Positions 1 through 12,751 of a DNA stretch of 64,000 nt are shown here, piece by piece. A program made the position numbers and the translations under genes. Position 1 is the first letter of the stretch. Each line of letters starts with the position of its first letter. Origin of the DNA: Pelodera strongyloides (taxonomy: Eukaryota; Nematoda; Chromadorea; Rhabditida; Rhabditidae); NCBI GenBank assembly GCA_036852015.1, contig JAANDG010000329.1:1-64000 (forward strand), read 5' to 3'. The notes below the pieces were generated by a model. The model did not search any database, was not told the DNA's origin, and saw only the letters and a program-made list of their open reading frames with translations.

Positions 1-429
1 TGCGATTTACGTGCTCTCATGCCTCATGCCTCGTGCGGTGCTAGCAAAAATTGGAAAATTCTGTGAATGCCAAGCACTGTTAGACTTAGAATTATGATAT
101 TAGACTTAGTTAAAGCACCGATTTAAAAGCTGTTTTCCCTACGCTGGGAAAGCACATAGTGACGATGACCAGGTAGAGATATACATAGATATAAAGCAGA
201 CATAAAAAAAATGGGAAGTGCAGCACAAAAAAAATTCGTTTAATTTGTGCCTGTCGGAAAGCCCAGAGATGATTTACCTAATTGATATATCACATACAAT
301 CCAGAATACGGTAATTATCTGAAACTCGGTTTTAAACGTACCAATGAGGCGGTAAAGTGGTTTGTGAACTAGAGTGTGAGCAGTCAGTGTGAATGCGGAT
401 TAGAGAGGGATTACTCTCGGTCAAAGGGT

Positions 430-733
430 GGAGAGAGAGAGCGAGAGAGAGAGAGAGGGAGAGAGAGAGAAAGGGAGACAGCGGGAGAGAGAGAGAGATG
501 AAGAGAGTTATAGAGAAAATATAAAAAAAGAAGATAATTCATTTTCGGAATAAGTGACTTCGGGAGCAATTCCGATTCAGGTCATGGAATGTCAATCAAT
601 TACGGTTGACAGTAATTGTCCTTTTAACGGTTCTCTCTCTCCCACTCTCTCTCGCTTCTCTCTCAATCTTTCTCTCTTCTCCCTCTCTCTCTCTCTACCT
701 ATCTCTCTCTCCCTATACCTCTCTCTCTCTATT
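430..733. repeat. Opposed GA-rich and CT-rich microsatellites
   Basis: A GA-rich tract at 430-500 is followed by a CT-rich tract at 631-733. They are complementary and could pair over tens of bases. The intervening DNA is unique. Confidence 0.7.
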
Positions 734-1812
734 TCTATGGTAGGTTAATGGTACCGTAATTGTCTGCACTCTCTATTATTCCCAAGAAAAGCTCAAGGCC
801 ATTTTCAGCTTACAATACCGTAATTGGTGTCACCGCGTACTTTCTACAAGGACAGTATCTAACAAGTAACCAAATCGAGAAATCCATAAAAAATGTTTTA
901 AAGAGGCATGACAAATGTGTTCCATTATGTGCCGGTAATGCCCAGAAGGCACAGAAATTAGCATACTATGCATGGAAATACAGTTGTCCAGTATGTACGT
1001 TCCAAACCACCTGACATACAGCTTTGCAACATGCGTCTCAGGTGAGCTTTATAGAAAATCTCTTTTTTTTCTAAGAAATATGATGTGTATTTTGTTGTTG
1101 AAAACAAACACATATCTTGTAAAAAAAAATAAGATCATAACTGAAAAGGTGCTATTTTCCACTAGGTAGTTAAATATAAATTGGGTGTTGGTTAATGGGT
1201 TCTGCCAATTAGATATAGCGCGCGGCACCCCATTTTACATACCCTAATTGGGTTCTAATGCGTACTATGTAGTTCGCCAGCTAATGGCGTAAAATGGGTT
1301 GTAAAATGGGTTATGTGCTATTTTCAAACTCTAATAACATAATATGAAGATAACTATTGTAAGTGTTGTTAAAGTTATGCATATTATTATGCTTTTTAAA
1401 TCTTCACGGTAATGAACACGATCTAACATATAATAACATTGATACATTTAATATTGACGAAAAATGCCTCGTAAAGTAGAATGCCCAACATAAGTACATA
1501 AGTCATAAACATACGCATACAATGCGAGAAACTGAATACCTAAATAAATAGTAATATAAAAAAGTAGTACCCGCACCAGTGTAATCCAGCACAGGTCTAT
1601 TACGCCAACATTGCTCTAGTACCAAGTTAGCAAAGATCTCGCAAAGTTGTGCGCACATTGCAGTCAAATCTTAAGCAAACCCAAATGCCAATAAATAAGC
1701 GAAATGTCCCAGTGGTAGGGTGCTACGCGCCTCGTAAATTATCTCTGCTTAGCCTTAGCTGCTAGGTGGGTGTCCTTGGGTGTAACTCTTAGCTTGTAAG
1801 CTTATCCCAGTA

Positions 1813-1923
1813 AGAGAGAGAGAGAGGGAGAGAGAGGGAGAGAGAGAGGGAGAGAGTGAGAGAGAGGGAGACAGAAAGAGAGAGAGAGGGACAGAGAGGA
1901 AGAGAGAGAAGGAGAGAGAGAAG

Positions 1924-1954
<31 letters not shown>

Positions 1955-1983
1955 AGAGGGAGAGAAGGAGAGAGAGAGAGAGG
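1813..1983. repeat. GA-rich microsatellite
   Basis: About 170 bp of interrupted GA repeat with GGA and AGACAG variants. The 71-residue frame across it is low complexity and not a gene. Confidence 0.85.
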
Positions 1984-2195
1984 CCTACAAAACCTAAGCT
2001 TCTCCTTCTCTAATTACGCGCAGGCTCCCACGTACACGGCTGTTGCTAAGGGTCACCTGTTAGGGCGGTAAGGGTCCCAAACAAGCAAAATCTTAGGCAT
2101 TCAACGGCCCAATATGATATATGCAAATGTGGCAGAGTGAAAAGGAGCATTAGGAAAAATATTATCGAAGCGTAGGTGCACGAATGGGTAAGCGT

Positions 2196-2280
2196 GGACA
2201 GGGTGGCGTAGTGGTAGTGGTCCAGTGACACTGCACTAGACAAAAGGTCAGGGTTCGGTTCCGGCTCCCCCTTCGGCCAC
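2196..2280 (+). pseudogene. tRNA-like (SINE-type) segment
   Basis: An A-box-like TGGCGTAGTGGTAG and a B-box-like GGTTCGGTTCC lie at tRNA spacing, as in tRNA-derived SINE heads. I cannot fold a clean cloverleaf. Confidence 0.5.
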
Positions 2281-2483
2281 AAATGAGCAAAGGTTAACGC
2301 CAGATAAATTAAAGTGTAAGTTCAGATCAAAATGGTAGGTAAAATATAGGTGAACTCTCCTTCTCATGGTGTGGTAAAATTTGAAGGTAGTCTATATTTC
2401 GCTTACATGAGTGCAATTAAAAATGCCTTACTATCAATAAGAGGAAATGTGGTAAAACCCATAAATAAAGCTCATAAATTCAT

Positions 2484-2633
2484 TTAAAGCGAAATAACGG
2501 CCAGTTTTGGAAACGTATGTCAAATAACACAGTCAGATATGCAAATGAGCATTACTGGAACAAAAAATGTACCCCGCTTATCATGAATGCAGTTATTTGA
2601 GACAAATCAATAATCGGCCGCTATTTCGCTAAA
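2484..2633. mobile_element. Diverged MITE family A
   Basis: Left end TTTAAAGCGAAATAACGGCC and right end CGGCCGCTATTTCGCTAAA form inverted ends. The interior differs from the typical copies. Confidence 0.6.
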
Positions 2634-3960
2634 AAAAATATACGAGAAATAAAAAACCGGCTTAAAAAAATATGTAAAGAAATTGAAATAATTTAGAGAT
2701 AATTTCAAGAATAAATGCAAATATTATCAGGTTCAAAGTGTACTTGGCACTGGGAAAATTGGGTTTGCAACCAAAATTTTCTGAACAAATTCTACTGGCA
2801 AATAGATAAGACGTGGTTGGCAGATGGTAAACAAAGAAATATATTGCGAGTATTTTTTGCTTTTCTTTTTCTGCTTTTTCTTATAATCTTATATTTCAAG
2901 AAATTATGAGAAGTATTGTTAATAGTGAGTTCATCACTTTTACATCTTACATTATATACCATTCCTTTAGTAACAAGAAAGTTTAGAGAAAGAATAAATC
3001 AGGCAAATAACGTAGGATATCAAAAAATCCAAACTTGCAATAATATATATAGTGAGTATAGAGAGAGCACTTACTAATTAATCTATATTATTGATTTACT
3101 TATTATATTTTTTATTTTGTAAATGATGATTGATATTTCCTAACTCAGTGGAAACCCCGTTATTTTCCAATTTTGTTTATAGGCGACATTTACCGCACAC
3201 GTGCGTGCGCCAGATGGCCGAAGCTTCATTTCGAATAATAAAAAAAATCTCCCAAATATCTGTTTTTTTTTTGAACTTTTTTTAATTGTAAGCCCCGCCC
3301 AACAAAGAACAGGGGGTTAGTTATGGGCGCAGACATAGGGAGTGACCGAGAGGAAGAATTCATCCGGTTTACAGGTTTACGTGTGTTCTTTTAAAGCACG
3401 AACGTAATGCACTTAAAGTATGTTAGCAGATAAGTATAAGTGGTTAGCATACATCATACGTTTAAAACCACGTACCATATCGCTTTAAGCATAAGTAAAA
3501 TCAGTTAAACAACTGATGGTCTCTAGGCTTCAGCCTAAGCCTAAACGCTTCTATTGTTACATCCTTAGTACTCAGTTCACAGAAACTCAGCAAAAACACA
3601 CATGTGTTTTTGTTATTTTATGTTGGAATGCTCATGTCAGAGTGCTCACAATCAGTCGGAAAATAAAGAAATAAAAAACAACAAAAAACCGAAAGCTCAA
3701 CAAAAATCTACAGCTAAACACGAGAAAAAATCGTAAAAACCCTAAATATAACGCAAATTGGGAAATTTATTATTTCGGTTTTGAAATACGCACACTCGGG
3801 AAAACAATCGGGCAAATTAGTGGGTGAAATGTTATTGAAATGGATTAAAAGGAATATATTTATTTTTATTTTATTTAGAAGTGTGATGTTGTGATTTAAC
3901 TTCCTGCATATATAAATAACTCTAGGGGAAGGATTTGAAAAATTGAAATATAAGACATGT

Positions 3961-4150
3961 ATTAAAGCGAAATACCGGCCGGTTTTTGAAACGCATCGTG
4001 GACAACTGAATTCTTATGAATTTATGCAAATTTTCTCGAATTTAACTCGATTTTTTATTCTAATGTATGTTCATTTGCATAAGCTGCATAAGAATGCTGG
4101 TCTACTGCTACTCGATGTGGTTCAAAGACCGGCCGGAATTTCACTTTAAT
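3961..4150. mobile_element. MITE family A (TTTAAAGCGAAATACCGGCC ends)
   Basis: About 190 bp with imperfect inverted ends: ATTAAAGCGAAATACCGGCC at the left and a matching CCGGCCGGAATTTCACTTTAAT at the right, plus GAAACGCATCG inside the left arm. It has no coding capacity. The TTAA edge suggests piggyBac-type mobilisation. Confidence 0.8.
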
Positions 4151-5291
4151 TTGTTACTTATAAAAATCCGCTCAATGATGGGCATGGGCACCACAACGTT
4201 CATGAAAAAAAACATGTATAACACATTCAACCTGCAGATGCTTGTAGGAAATAGAAGAAAATCAACTACATGCATAATGTGTGCGGTTTATATTTTCATT
4301 GCCTTTGAATTGAATTTTTCTTGTATTAACTCTAACTTATCAGATGTTTCAATGATAATGTACCCATGCAAAGGTTGCGCATAAGTACGCAAATGTTACA
4401 ATAATTACATATTCACAAGATGTGTCGGGAACACGATGAGTACGCGGTGCTACGCACTGACGCTCTCAGAATGGCAAACGTAAGGAGTAGTCGGAGGTAC
4501 TTCATTTGCATGCGCGAAGAGCACGCAATTTGGGTTGCGTGAGTGTGCTTCTTCCATTCACAAACTTTTCGAAAAGAAACGATTTTTGGGGAAAGATAGA
4601 ATATTCTTAACTTTAGAAAATGTTTATTCTAAACTCTAATAACATAAACGTAATGCAGCGAACTAATTTAAGTAGATTTAACTACCGTACTACTATTAAC
4701 TACGTATTATTACCGTATATATCTCTAACTCGCAATTTCTGTGCCAAAATATGCATTTTGCTTTGAATCGATTTCAACACGCTCATTTATGATTAACGTT
4801 AATGAAGACATAAAAGAAAAACAAAAATGCAAAATACGCCTAAAATAACATCACTGATGTCGAAACGCGCGTTTACGCCAAACTAAAATAGAAAAATGAT
4901 TTCATTGTTAATTAAGTGTTGGTTGCAAAACTCCAGAATCGCGTAAACTCCTAGCTCTATGGTATTGTTCCTTTTTTAGAATTTTAATTACGAATTAGGA
5001 AGTACCGATAAACGGAAAAATCATCGCAACTCTTTTATGGTTAAGAAATTTTCCGAGATGAACACATCCTAAAAAATATGAAATCTAGTCAAAATTCACA
5101 TAATAAATAATAATTGATCTAATAATTAATTTTTATATAAAAAGTATCCAAGTATATCGCCAATTGCAAAAACATTTGCCCGTTGCATGCTGACTCAGTT
5201 ATTTTGACATTTTATACCTTTCCATTTTGTTGGTCGAATGGCAATGTATTTGAAATTTGCATACGATTTGTAGAATTCGAGGAACGGCAGG

Positions 5292-5485
5292 TTTAAAGCG
5301 AAATACCGGCCGGTTTTTGAAACTCATCGTGGATAACTGAATTCTTACGTATTTATGCTAATTTGCTCGAATTTAGCTCGATTTTCTATTCTAATTTATG
5401 TTCCTTTGCATAAGCTGCATAAGCATAAGCTAAGAATGCTGGTCCACTCGATGTGTTTAAAAAACCAGCCGGTATTTCGCTTTAA
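5292..5485. mobile_element. MITE family A
   Basis: Same ends and internal sequence as the copy at 3961-4150, including the internal run around GCTCGAATTTAGCTCG and a right arm ending in TATTTCGCTTTAA. Confidence 0.85.
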
Positions 5486-5861
5486 GTTCAAATAGCTAAT
5501 TGGCAGAAAAGCAATAAACATAAATCAAAATAAATAGAATAAATCAATAAATCTAAATCTAACGATCAATAAATATGGAGTATATAAGACAATATACATG
5601 TAGGGACGTAGGGAAATGCTCAGAATTAATCCGAAATATACAACCGCTCTTCTGCAAATTCCTCTTAAAACGTGCAAATTCCCCGTAAAAAAAGAAGATT
5701 ATACCAAATAAATAATAATGAAAATAAAAGGTGTGATAAAAACAGCACAAAAGGAACGCTGCATCCTTCTGAGCAAATAAGGCATCAAATTGCATGGCAT
5801 ATCACTTTCACCACCCTCTTTAGTGTTTTATGCCAGCTTTCCGCATTGTTTTTATAAATAC

Positions 5862-5997
5862 TTTAAAGGGAAATTGCACGTGGTTCTGAAACGGAGCCTA
5901 TGCACCTGCATAACCATGAGTTATATTCAAATTGTAAATTGTTTTCTATTATATGCCCATACCTCACTAAAGTTGATGCTAAACTGGAGCGTTTAAA
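5862..5997. mobile_element. Probable MITE with TTTAAAG ends (family D-like)
   Basis: Begins TTTAAAGGGAAATTGCACG, followed by a GTGGTTCTGAAAC-like segment, and ends GCGTTTAAAA. Only the left half resembles family D clearly. Confidence 0.45.
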
Positions 5998-6914
5998 ATG
6001 ATCAGAAGAAATGACATTTTTGTGTAGACAGATCGAGGAATTTTTTACATAGTGAACAGTCAGCCAGTGATGTAAAATTCAACGAAATGTAGAATTCGGT
6101 AAGCATAATTAAGTCCTTAATTGAAATAATAACTTTAGTGTTTATAACACAGCGCGCAAAATCCCAGGCCCAGGCACGCTCTCGCTGAATATTGGCCATA
6201 ATTAACAAACAGGTTACATGGGAAATAAGAGTATTGCAATTTAATATTCGCGATAAATTCAATAAAATACACCATGTACTTTAGTAAAATAGGCAATTAT
6301 TTCTGGCGCCGCAATAATTTGAAAATTAAATTTGACTCCAACGCGATACTAGTACATTCATGATAGTCACGTAATTGTTTTCTATACAGTCTATACTTGC
6401 TAATAGCTAGTGCACCAAAATGGTGCGCGTTTAAAGTTTAAATTGATAAATAAAGAAGTGCATAATGTAGTTTAATCTAATCTTTCCACAAAACAAGGAT
6501 AACTATATAACTCTATGGATATACTGTTTCAAAATAAAACAAAATCGCACAAACTCTAAGCTACACTATAATTCCAGGCTACAAAGTACAAACACCCTGT
6601 TTGGTCACAGAAGGCGCTTAGTAAATCAGTTGGCGGAGGTCGTCGCGCGAAATTTATGCAAATTATGGGGTATCCAATGGTTGGCCCGGACCAAATGCGG
6701 ACATCTTCCCGGGCAACTCGACCCGGGGCACAACCAAAAGCCCCGGGTGGATCCCAGGGCCCAGAACATGACCCGATGTCTGGATCTCTTCCTTCTGAAC
6801 ACTCTCTAAGTACCGTCTAACATGGGCCCTCCAACTGCTGAAAAGCAATGGTACATATGCTTCCCTTCTTCAGAATAGAAATGATACAAAATTGGCAAAA
6901 TGCCAAAGTAGTAT

Positions 6915-6995
6915 ATTGCCAGCAGTGGGATTAGAACCCTGGTTGTGCTAGCCTTGGTGTAGGCGTAAGAGAGCTAGCCTCATTGGAAGGCTAGT
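6915..6995 (-). pseudogene. Weak tRNA-like segment
   Basis: The minus strand carries GGTTCTAATCCCACTGC, a B-box-like motif, preceded by GAGGCTAGCTCTC. The A box is poor. Confidence 0.3.
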
Positions 6996-8274
6996 TATAA
7001 CCGTAATTACAATTTCACAATTGTCAAAACAAGGTCTACTAGAATATATGAAAAGCCCCTGGCTGGCGCCCAGTCAACAAAAGGGCTTTGAATATCTGTC
7101 AACAATAATAAATACCTATCCTTACTACTCCAGCCCGCCAAATTTAGATAATTGTTCTTATTCATATGCATATGAAGCCAGTTATTGTATTGCGTGCGTG
7201 CAGCAGAATGCTGGCGCGTGTGCAGCCAAACATACTCACTGCTTGAAACCGAAGAAATAGCACAAAAAGTTAGCATGTGTGGGATCAAACACTTGTCCAT
7301 CATACCACCAAGAAAAACCGGATGTTGTATCGCTTTAAAGATGTTTCATTCTCCCTGAGCGATTCTCTACATCAAACAAAATTAAAATCATTATTAACCG
7401 AGAGCCTGCTCGGTCAAATGCTTTCACTGAAACATAAAAATTCAATAAAAGGTGGCTTGATACCAAGAACTACCGTGAAACTGCTGTACTTACTAGAAAC
7501 TACCATACACTACAACAACTACCTACCATATGTGATATGATATGTAACCAGACGGCTATCGCCGCCTGAGGAGTCTTTCAGGCAATACTTCACAAAAAGC
7601 GTGTATACTTACATGAAACGTCTGAAACGTATTGTCAGTAATTAATGTAACGAAGCACATTTCGTTTATTTTGTTTTGCGAAATGTTTACTGCTTATACC
7701 AAATCCTTGAAACGTAGTATGGATTTCGTTGCGGATTCGGTGACAAACATCTAAACTCTTCTCCTTTACATAATAAGATTACTACCAATTATCAAAGAAA
7801 ACTAGTACGGCAGTTTTACCCAGGAACAAATCAAATTATACATAGCTACGGTCCCCCTAGCACAAAAATACACAAGTAGTAGATACCGAATGTGTTGTAT
7901 AAAGACCTAGACACTATAAGAAACAAACTTTATACGGTACACACACACATACAAATTTTACAACACCGCAAACTACAGAGAAAATAATAAATTACACATC
8001 CCATAGCCAGAGGTGTTAGGCCACAACAAAGTCCCTTCTTTAAAAAACATTACTATAATTACAAAAAAATCATATACAATCGGACGAATCAACCTTTGAT
8101 TTCAATTAATGATCCTTTAATGAAAATTAATTAAATTAAGCTAATAGAAACTAAGTAAATACCATAAAAGGTAACGCACGAACAAGTTAAAACTTCTAAA
8201 ACATAAAAAAATCAGTCAATTAAATGCTAATGGTTGGCTAAAAAATAAAAACATTTTTAAAAATCGATAAGTTC

Positions 8275-11200
8275 CTAATTTATAAGATCAGCATCCTTTA
8301 TTCCAGCCTTTCGCAGTTTTTCGTGTGCCTGAAACAAGGCAATGGAAATGTTTCACGGTGTGCTTATATACGTAGTTCAGCGTTCTCACTACATGTATGG
8401 CTATCCCAGGTCCAAACACTGGGAAACAACATGGAAAGTCAAAAGACCGAAATAGCAAAGGTCTAACCTATGTGCCTAGACTGTGCTAAATCGGCCTTTT
8501 CATTTTGTGTGAACGGCACAATCAATAAATCAATACCTTTTTATGGACATTTTGATCATCCGCAGAAATCACAGGCATCTTGAATGCTCGCTTGTAGTAT
8601 CTGAAAATAAAACTAGAATATTTATTGATTGAGTAATTTATTGATTGAACTATGAAAAATACGACCATACAAACACCAATAGTTGTTTGTTGGCGTGCTG
8701 CTGGAGGGATGCCGTCATTTTGAACAGATATTTTCCAAAATCAGAGCTTCTTGCGACTCCCAGTATATGATTCAAAAACACGTATTAAAGTGCTTTATTC
8801 GACCGGTTTCGGCTTACGCCATCATCAGGAACAACAAAAACCGGTCGTTATATCCATGTACGTGGTTGATACCGCTTTGAAATTTAGAGCGAACTATTCC
8901 AGTTAATTAAAGTATAACAAAGCACATAATTAACATATAATATACGGTAACTATCCAATTATCTTCGAACATCCTTACTCAATTGCCTTCTCCTTATTGC
9001 CCAGTCTCTCGTACACTTCGCCGATTGAAAACGTGTTCATACTGTAGAAATTGGGCTGAAATCGGGGATATGTTTTCTTGGTTCAGTTCATGCTAAAAGC
9101 AACACATAGCAACCAATTTAACATGCGTTACGAAACGCTTGAGATGCGCGACCGCGGCTACAACCTAGCACAAAATTGCCACGCGGCTAGCCGGGCAGAA
9201 AAAGATGGGCGCAACTTTTTATTGGTTGAACATCGTTAGTTAGATACTTGAGAAACCACACTGTCTAAGGAAACTTTGGGATACTGAGGAGGGAAGGGCG
9301 GGACAGATGTGCGCGGCGCGAAGATGGCGCACAGTTTTTGCGCCGCACCGCGTCAGACTCCTACCTGTATATTCTCAGCCTTCTCAAATTGCTCAAGTGC
9401 CTGCTGGTAAGTCGAAGTGGGCGGAGTTCCAAAAACGGCCTTCGCTACCAGCCGAGTGTACGAGGGCATATCGGCGAACGAAAAGTGCCAGATTCCTGAA
9501 TAATAATTAACGAATATACATTATCTAATAGTAATAGTCAACATAATATGCAACGCATAGAGAAACATAGATCACAAAAATTTCATGGTAGACCGAAGAT
9601 AACATTATTTTACTAGTAAGTTTAAGATTTGAAATCCTAAGTACCAAAGTTCTACGGAGGTTGACTTTCAAAAGTTCTTACGAATATTATTAATTATGCA
9701 AAGAAATACTCACCCAAAATGTACCACGTGGTCGGATCATTGGGGTTAATTGCCAGAGCTTTTTCGAGATGTTCACGCACCTGAATACATACGACAATAG
9801 TTTGATAACAAGGAAATGCTGCGCGAGAAGCTGACCTTGGCGCGACGAGAATAGCGCTCGCCCACATATGGCGAAAGTCTGGCGAAACGCAAAGTCAGAC
9901 ACATTGCATCCAAGTTTGAGAGAAATAAAGAAGGCGACAACACACCATCTCGATTTTTCTCGCAGCGTATTGTCAAATGTTTCAACCCGTGTACTTTTGT
10001 TTTCATCGAGTTTTACACAATTACTTATCAGTGTTTCGTATTTTACCTTCAAAAATAAAGCTCCTGAATTACTGTTCAAATCACTGAATAACACTGATGA
10101 ACACCGGAATAATCAATACATATAAAGTAAAACTACAAACTACAATCAGACAATAAATACCGTATGCGTAAATCCAGCCAACAAAAAAAACTACCATACA
10201 TGATATGACTTCTCGATCCTGGACTTGTTTCCCTCAATTTCTCCAATGTAATCCAAGAGAATCGCGCACCTTGAAGTGGTCAAAAATGCTATACATATTG
10301 TAAAGTAGACAGTCCCTAGATCCCTATAGCATCACGATTAACACATATATACAGTAACTCGCGGTAGTTTTGATCTAAGTCCAACGTCATGACGTAGCCA
10401 ATTCCAAAGGGAAATTAATCGGTAGAATAACATTTTCGCATTATGGAATATAAACATATAACTATTCTTCAGCCGAGAGAGGGTACGCGCACCGCGGAGG
10501 CGTCGGGCGGGAGCGGACCTATTTAAGGCGCCCACGGAGCGTCATCAGGAGGATCGTCGATTAAGCTTTTTCCTATCTTTCCAGTTTGTCGTTATAAATG
10601 ATTCTTGTTACCGTACTCCTGTTTTCCGCAAGACGTTTCTCCCTCCTTCCCTAACACACTGATTTCTACCCAGAAAGACAATAATATATTCAACTTAATT
10701 AATATCGCTGCTCCCCCATGTACTCTTCTTCATTGTAAGCTATATGCCCCTAAAAAGGTATACAAAAGGTTACCAACCACTTATGTGCTCCAAAGCTTCC
10801 TTCGATTGGCTCGTGCTCGAGGGCTTTGTTGATGAGACCGAACGCCTCGTACATCAGCTCACGGCGCTCATTTTTATCTGAAATGAATCACTGTGCTACT
10901 TATCTAAACTAGACCGCAACCAGTTCACATCGACGTGCCTAAAAATTTCAAACCAAATGATCTAGACACACAAACATAGCAAATTATCTGGATCTTAAAA
11001 CTGAACCCACCTTTAGTCAACTTTGCCTTTTCGCACACAACACGCGCCAGTCGCCATAGGAGTTCGCTGTTGTCGCAGTTGGCAAACCTGTAAGAAAGTA
11101 CGGCTACTGTAAGGAAGCAAGAGTCATACTGTACTTTTTATATGTAGTTGCATACTGTAATAAACTACATGGATTGACGCATGCCCAACACTTCAAATAA

Positions 11201-12270
11201 AATATAACTTTGTTCACAAACACGTGCCATCCCTGGAAAGTACAACTATCGGACCTGCGTAGTATGGCGTGGGCGTTGTCAATCAAGTAATTATCATAGA
11301 GCGCATCGGCTTCGGTGACGATCTTGTCAAAGTTCTTCATATAACTGGGAACCTGAAGACTGAAATAATAATCGGCCGAATAAGGAATAGTCCTAATTCG
11401 AACTCGAGCCAAATGCTGTAACTGCAGCATGACTTGAAATATTAAATGCTACGAGCCCAAGTTGTAAACAGCAGCTACCCGTAACCTCTGGTTCAGGTAG
11501 AGTAATTCAACTTAGCTACGGTAATCTCAGCTACAGTAATCTCAGTCACAGAAAACTAAGCTACCGTAATAATAGCTACAGTAATCATGATATAATCTAC
11601 CGGATCTATGGTACAGTAATCCCAATTACAATGAGCAACTGTAATCTCAGCTGATCCCAACTACCGTAATATCCTACCATAACCTCAGCTACCGTAACCC
11701 CCTACCATAACCTCAGCTACCGTAACCTCAGCTACCGTAATCCCTGAATTAAAAGTAGTCTCCAACCTTCTCCTCCTCCACTTTTGGTTCCTCTTTAGTA
11801 CTCCACAAAGAAAGAGCCAGTCCGGTCCCCACTGTCGTTCCCATAAACTTTCCTACTGTAAGTTAATCCGTAAATTGTGAAATGGCGACAACCTGGCGTA
11901 GAAATGGCGAATCCCGGACGCCGCGAGCACAGATTTACAGACTAAAGCGAAACACCGGCCGGGTTTTAGAACGCAACCTGGACAATTGATTACGCATTTC
12001 TGCTAATTAGCTCGATTTTTTATTCTAATTTATATTCGTTTGCATAGGCTGTATAAGAATGCTGGTTTACGCGATGTGTTTCAAAAACCGGCCGGTATTT
12101 CGCTTTAAAAAAACACATCTAACCAGTTCCGAAACAAACTACCGTTAGGAGGTAAGAAATCATATTGGATTAGCTAGTCAATTAATCATAAAAAAAACCC
12201 CACCCGGTACTCTTCTGCGTCCTGCAGCAACAAAAGTCGAAGCAAATCGGACTATCGATCTTGTAAACAT
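8275..12270 (-). CDS. RMDN1: Regulator of microtubule dynamics protein (RMDN1/FAM82 family)
   Basis: TPR-like helical repeat protein of the RMD family, linked to microtubules and to mitochondria or ER in animals; its biochemical role is poorly defined. Eleven exons, 297 residues (human RMDN1 314): 12204-12270, 11767-11855, 11255-11352, 11011-11087, 10778-10877, 10200-10269, 9714-9780, 9365-9495, 8979-9055, 8537-8600, 8275-8328. Residues 1-20 are rich in Arg, Ser and Phe without acids, like a mitochondrial presequence. A Gly-rich hydrophobic stretch follows at about 24-40 and may be a membrane anchor. Family signatures in order: ELLWRLAR, HKWCA, VREHLEKAL, NPNDPTTWYILG, FADMPSYTR, PPTSTYQQAL and PNFYSMN. 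The start codon directly abuts an acceptor (TATAG then ATG). The acceptor of the exon at 10269 is CAAG rather than CAG. Which paralogue this is in a multi-member family remains open. Confidence 0.92.
8785..8880. mobile_element. Partial MITE family C, RMDN intron
   Basis: Contains AAAAACCGGTCGTTATATCC and ends near ATACCGCTTTGAA; the left end reads ATTAAAGTGC. It looks eroded or rearranged. Confidence 0.5.
11471..11755. repeat. Degenerate CTACCGTAATCTCAG array, RMDN intron 2
   Basis: At least a dozen diverged copies of a 14-18 bp unit around AGCTAC(C/A)GTAATCTC fill most of the intron between 11767-11855 and 11255-11352. Similar single CTACCGTA words occur elsewhere in the window. Confidence 0.75.
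11943..12108. mobile_element. MITE family A in RMDN intron 1
   Basis: Inverted ends TAAAGCGAAACACCGGCC and CCGGTATTTCGCTTTAAA with the family A interior. It occupies about half of the 348-bp intron between exons 1 and 2. Confidence 0.85.
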
Positions 12271-12273
12271 CTA
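12271..12273 (-). promoter_or_regulatory. 3' splice acceptor directly before the RMDN start codon
   Basis: Reading the minus strand, ttatag is followed immediately by the ATG. A spliced leader or a 5' UTR intron would end here. The downstream frame encodes the presequence-like N-terminus, so the site is likely used. Confidence 0.6.
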
Positions 12274-12715
12274 TAAATTACAAGTAAATACTTATAAAAC
12301 GTATATTATTGGAATAAAAATCATGTGTAAGTGAACATAACAAAAAAATATTAATACAAAATGTTTCGCATTCTAAGCTAACACGCTCACGAGAAAATAT
12401 GCACTGACGCTAATCGAAGCACAATAAAGAAAAATCTTCAAAACCATTGAAATTCCCAATTCTCATACGAAATAAAACCAATCATGTTGCTAGAAAATTG
12501 AAGGGATAGCCAATACAGAAAGCCTTTTCTAACCAATTTTGTAGTGTGTAGTCTGTAGAAAGAGCAAAGGTAAATAAGCCACCACTGAATCAGATAACAA
12601 GAAGAGCGATGGGAACAAACAACAATAATAATAATAATAACAAAGAAAATAATAATGATAATGTGTGGCGAATGGGTATGTCGTATGTGGTGTGTGCACT
12701 GCCCAAAAATGAACC

Positions 12716-12751
<36 letters not shown>

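Larger units (their letters stand above)
1..8274. other. Region without a recognisable gene
   Basis: No frame here shows a known domain or a chain of phase-compatible exons. It holds GA/CT microsatellites (430-500, 631-733, 1813-1983), tRNA-like pieces near 2200 and 6930, family A palindromic elements at 2484, 3961 and 5292, further TTTAAAG-type elements near 900, 3430, 5862 and 7300, and a GC-rich patch of unknown origin at 6660-6850. Confidence 0.6.

Noticed and set aside
760..1014. 84-residue plus-strand frame
   Set aside because: It overlaps a TTTTAAAGAGGCATGAC element-like segment similar to family D interiors.
6663..6848. GC-rich minus-strand frame
   Set aside because: The patch stands out in composition, but the frame has no recognisable domain, start context or splice partners.
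9826..9910. Exon-like minus-strand frame with RFARLSPYVGERYSRR
   Set aside because: Exons 10200-10269 and 9714-9780 join as SYH-VREHLEKAL, continuous with RMDN proteins, so this segment is intronic.
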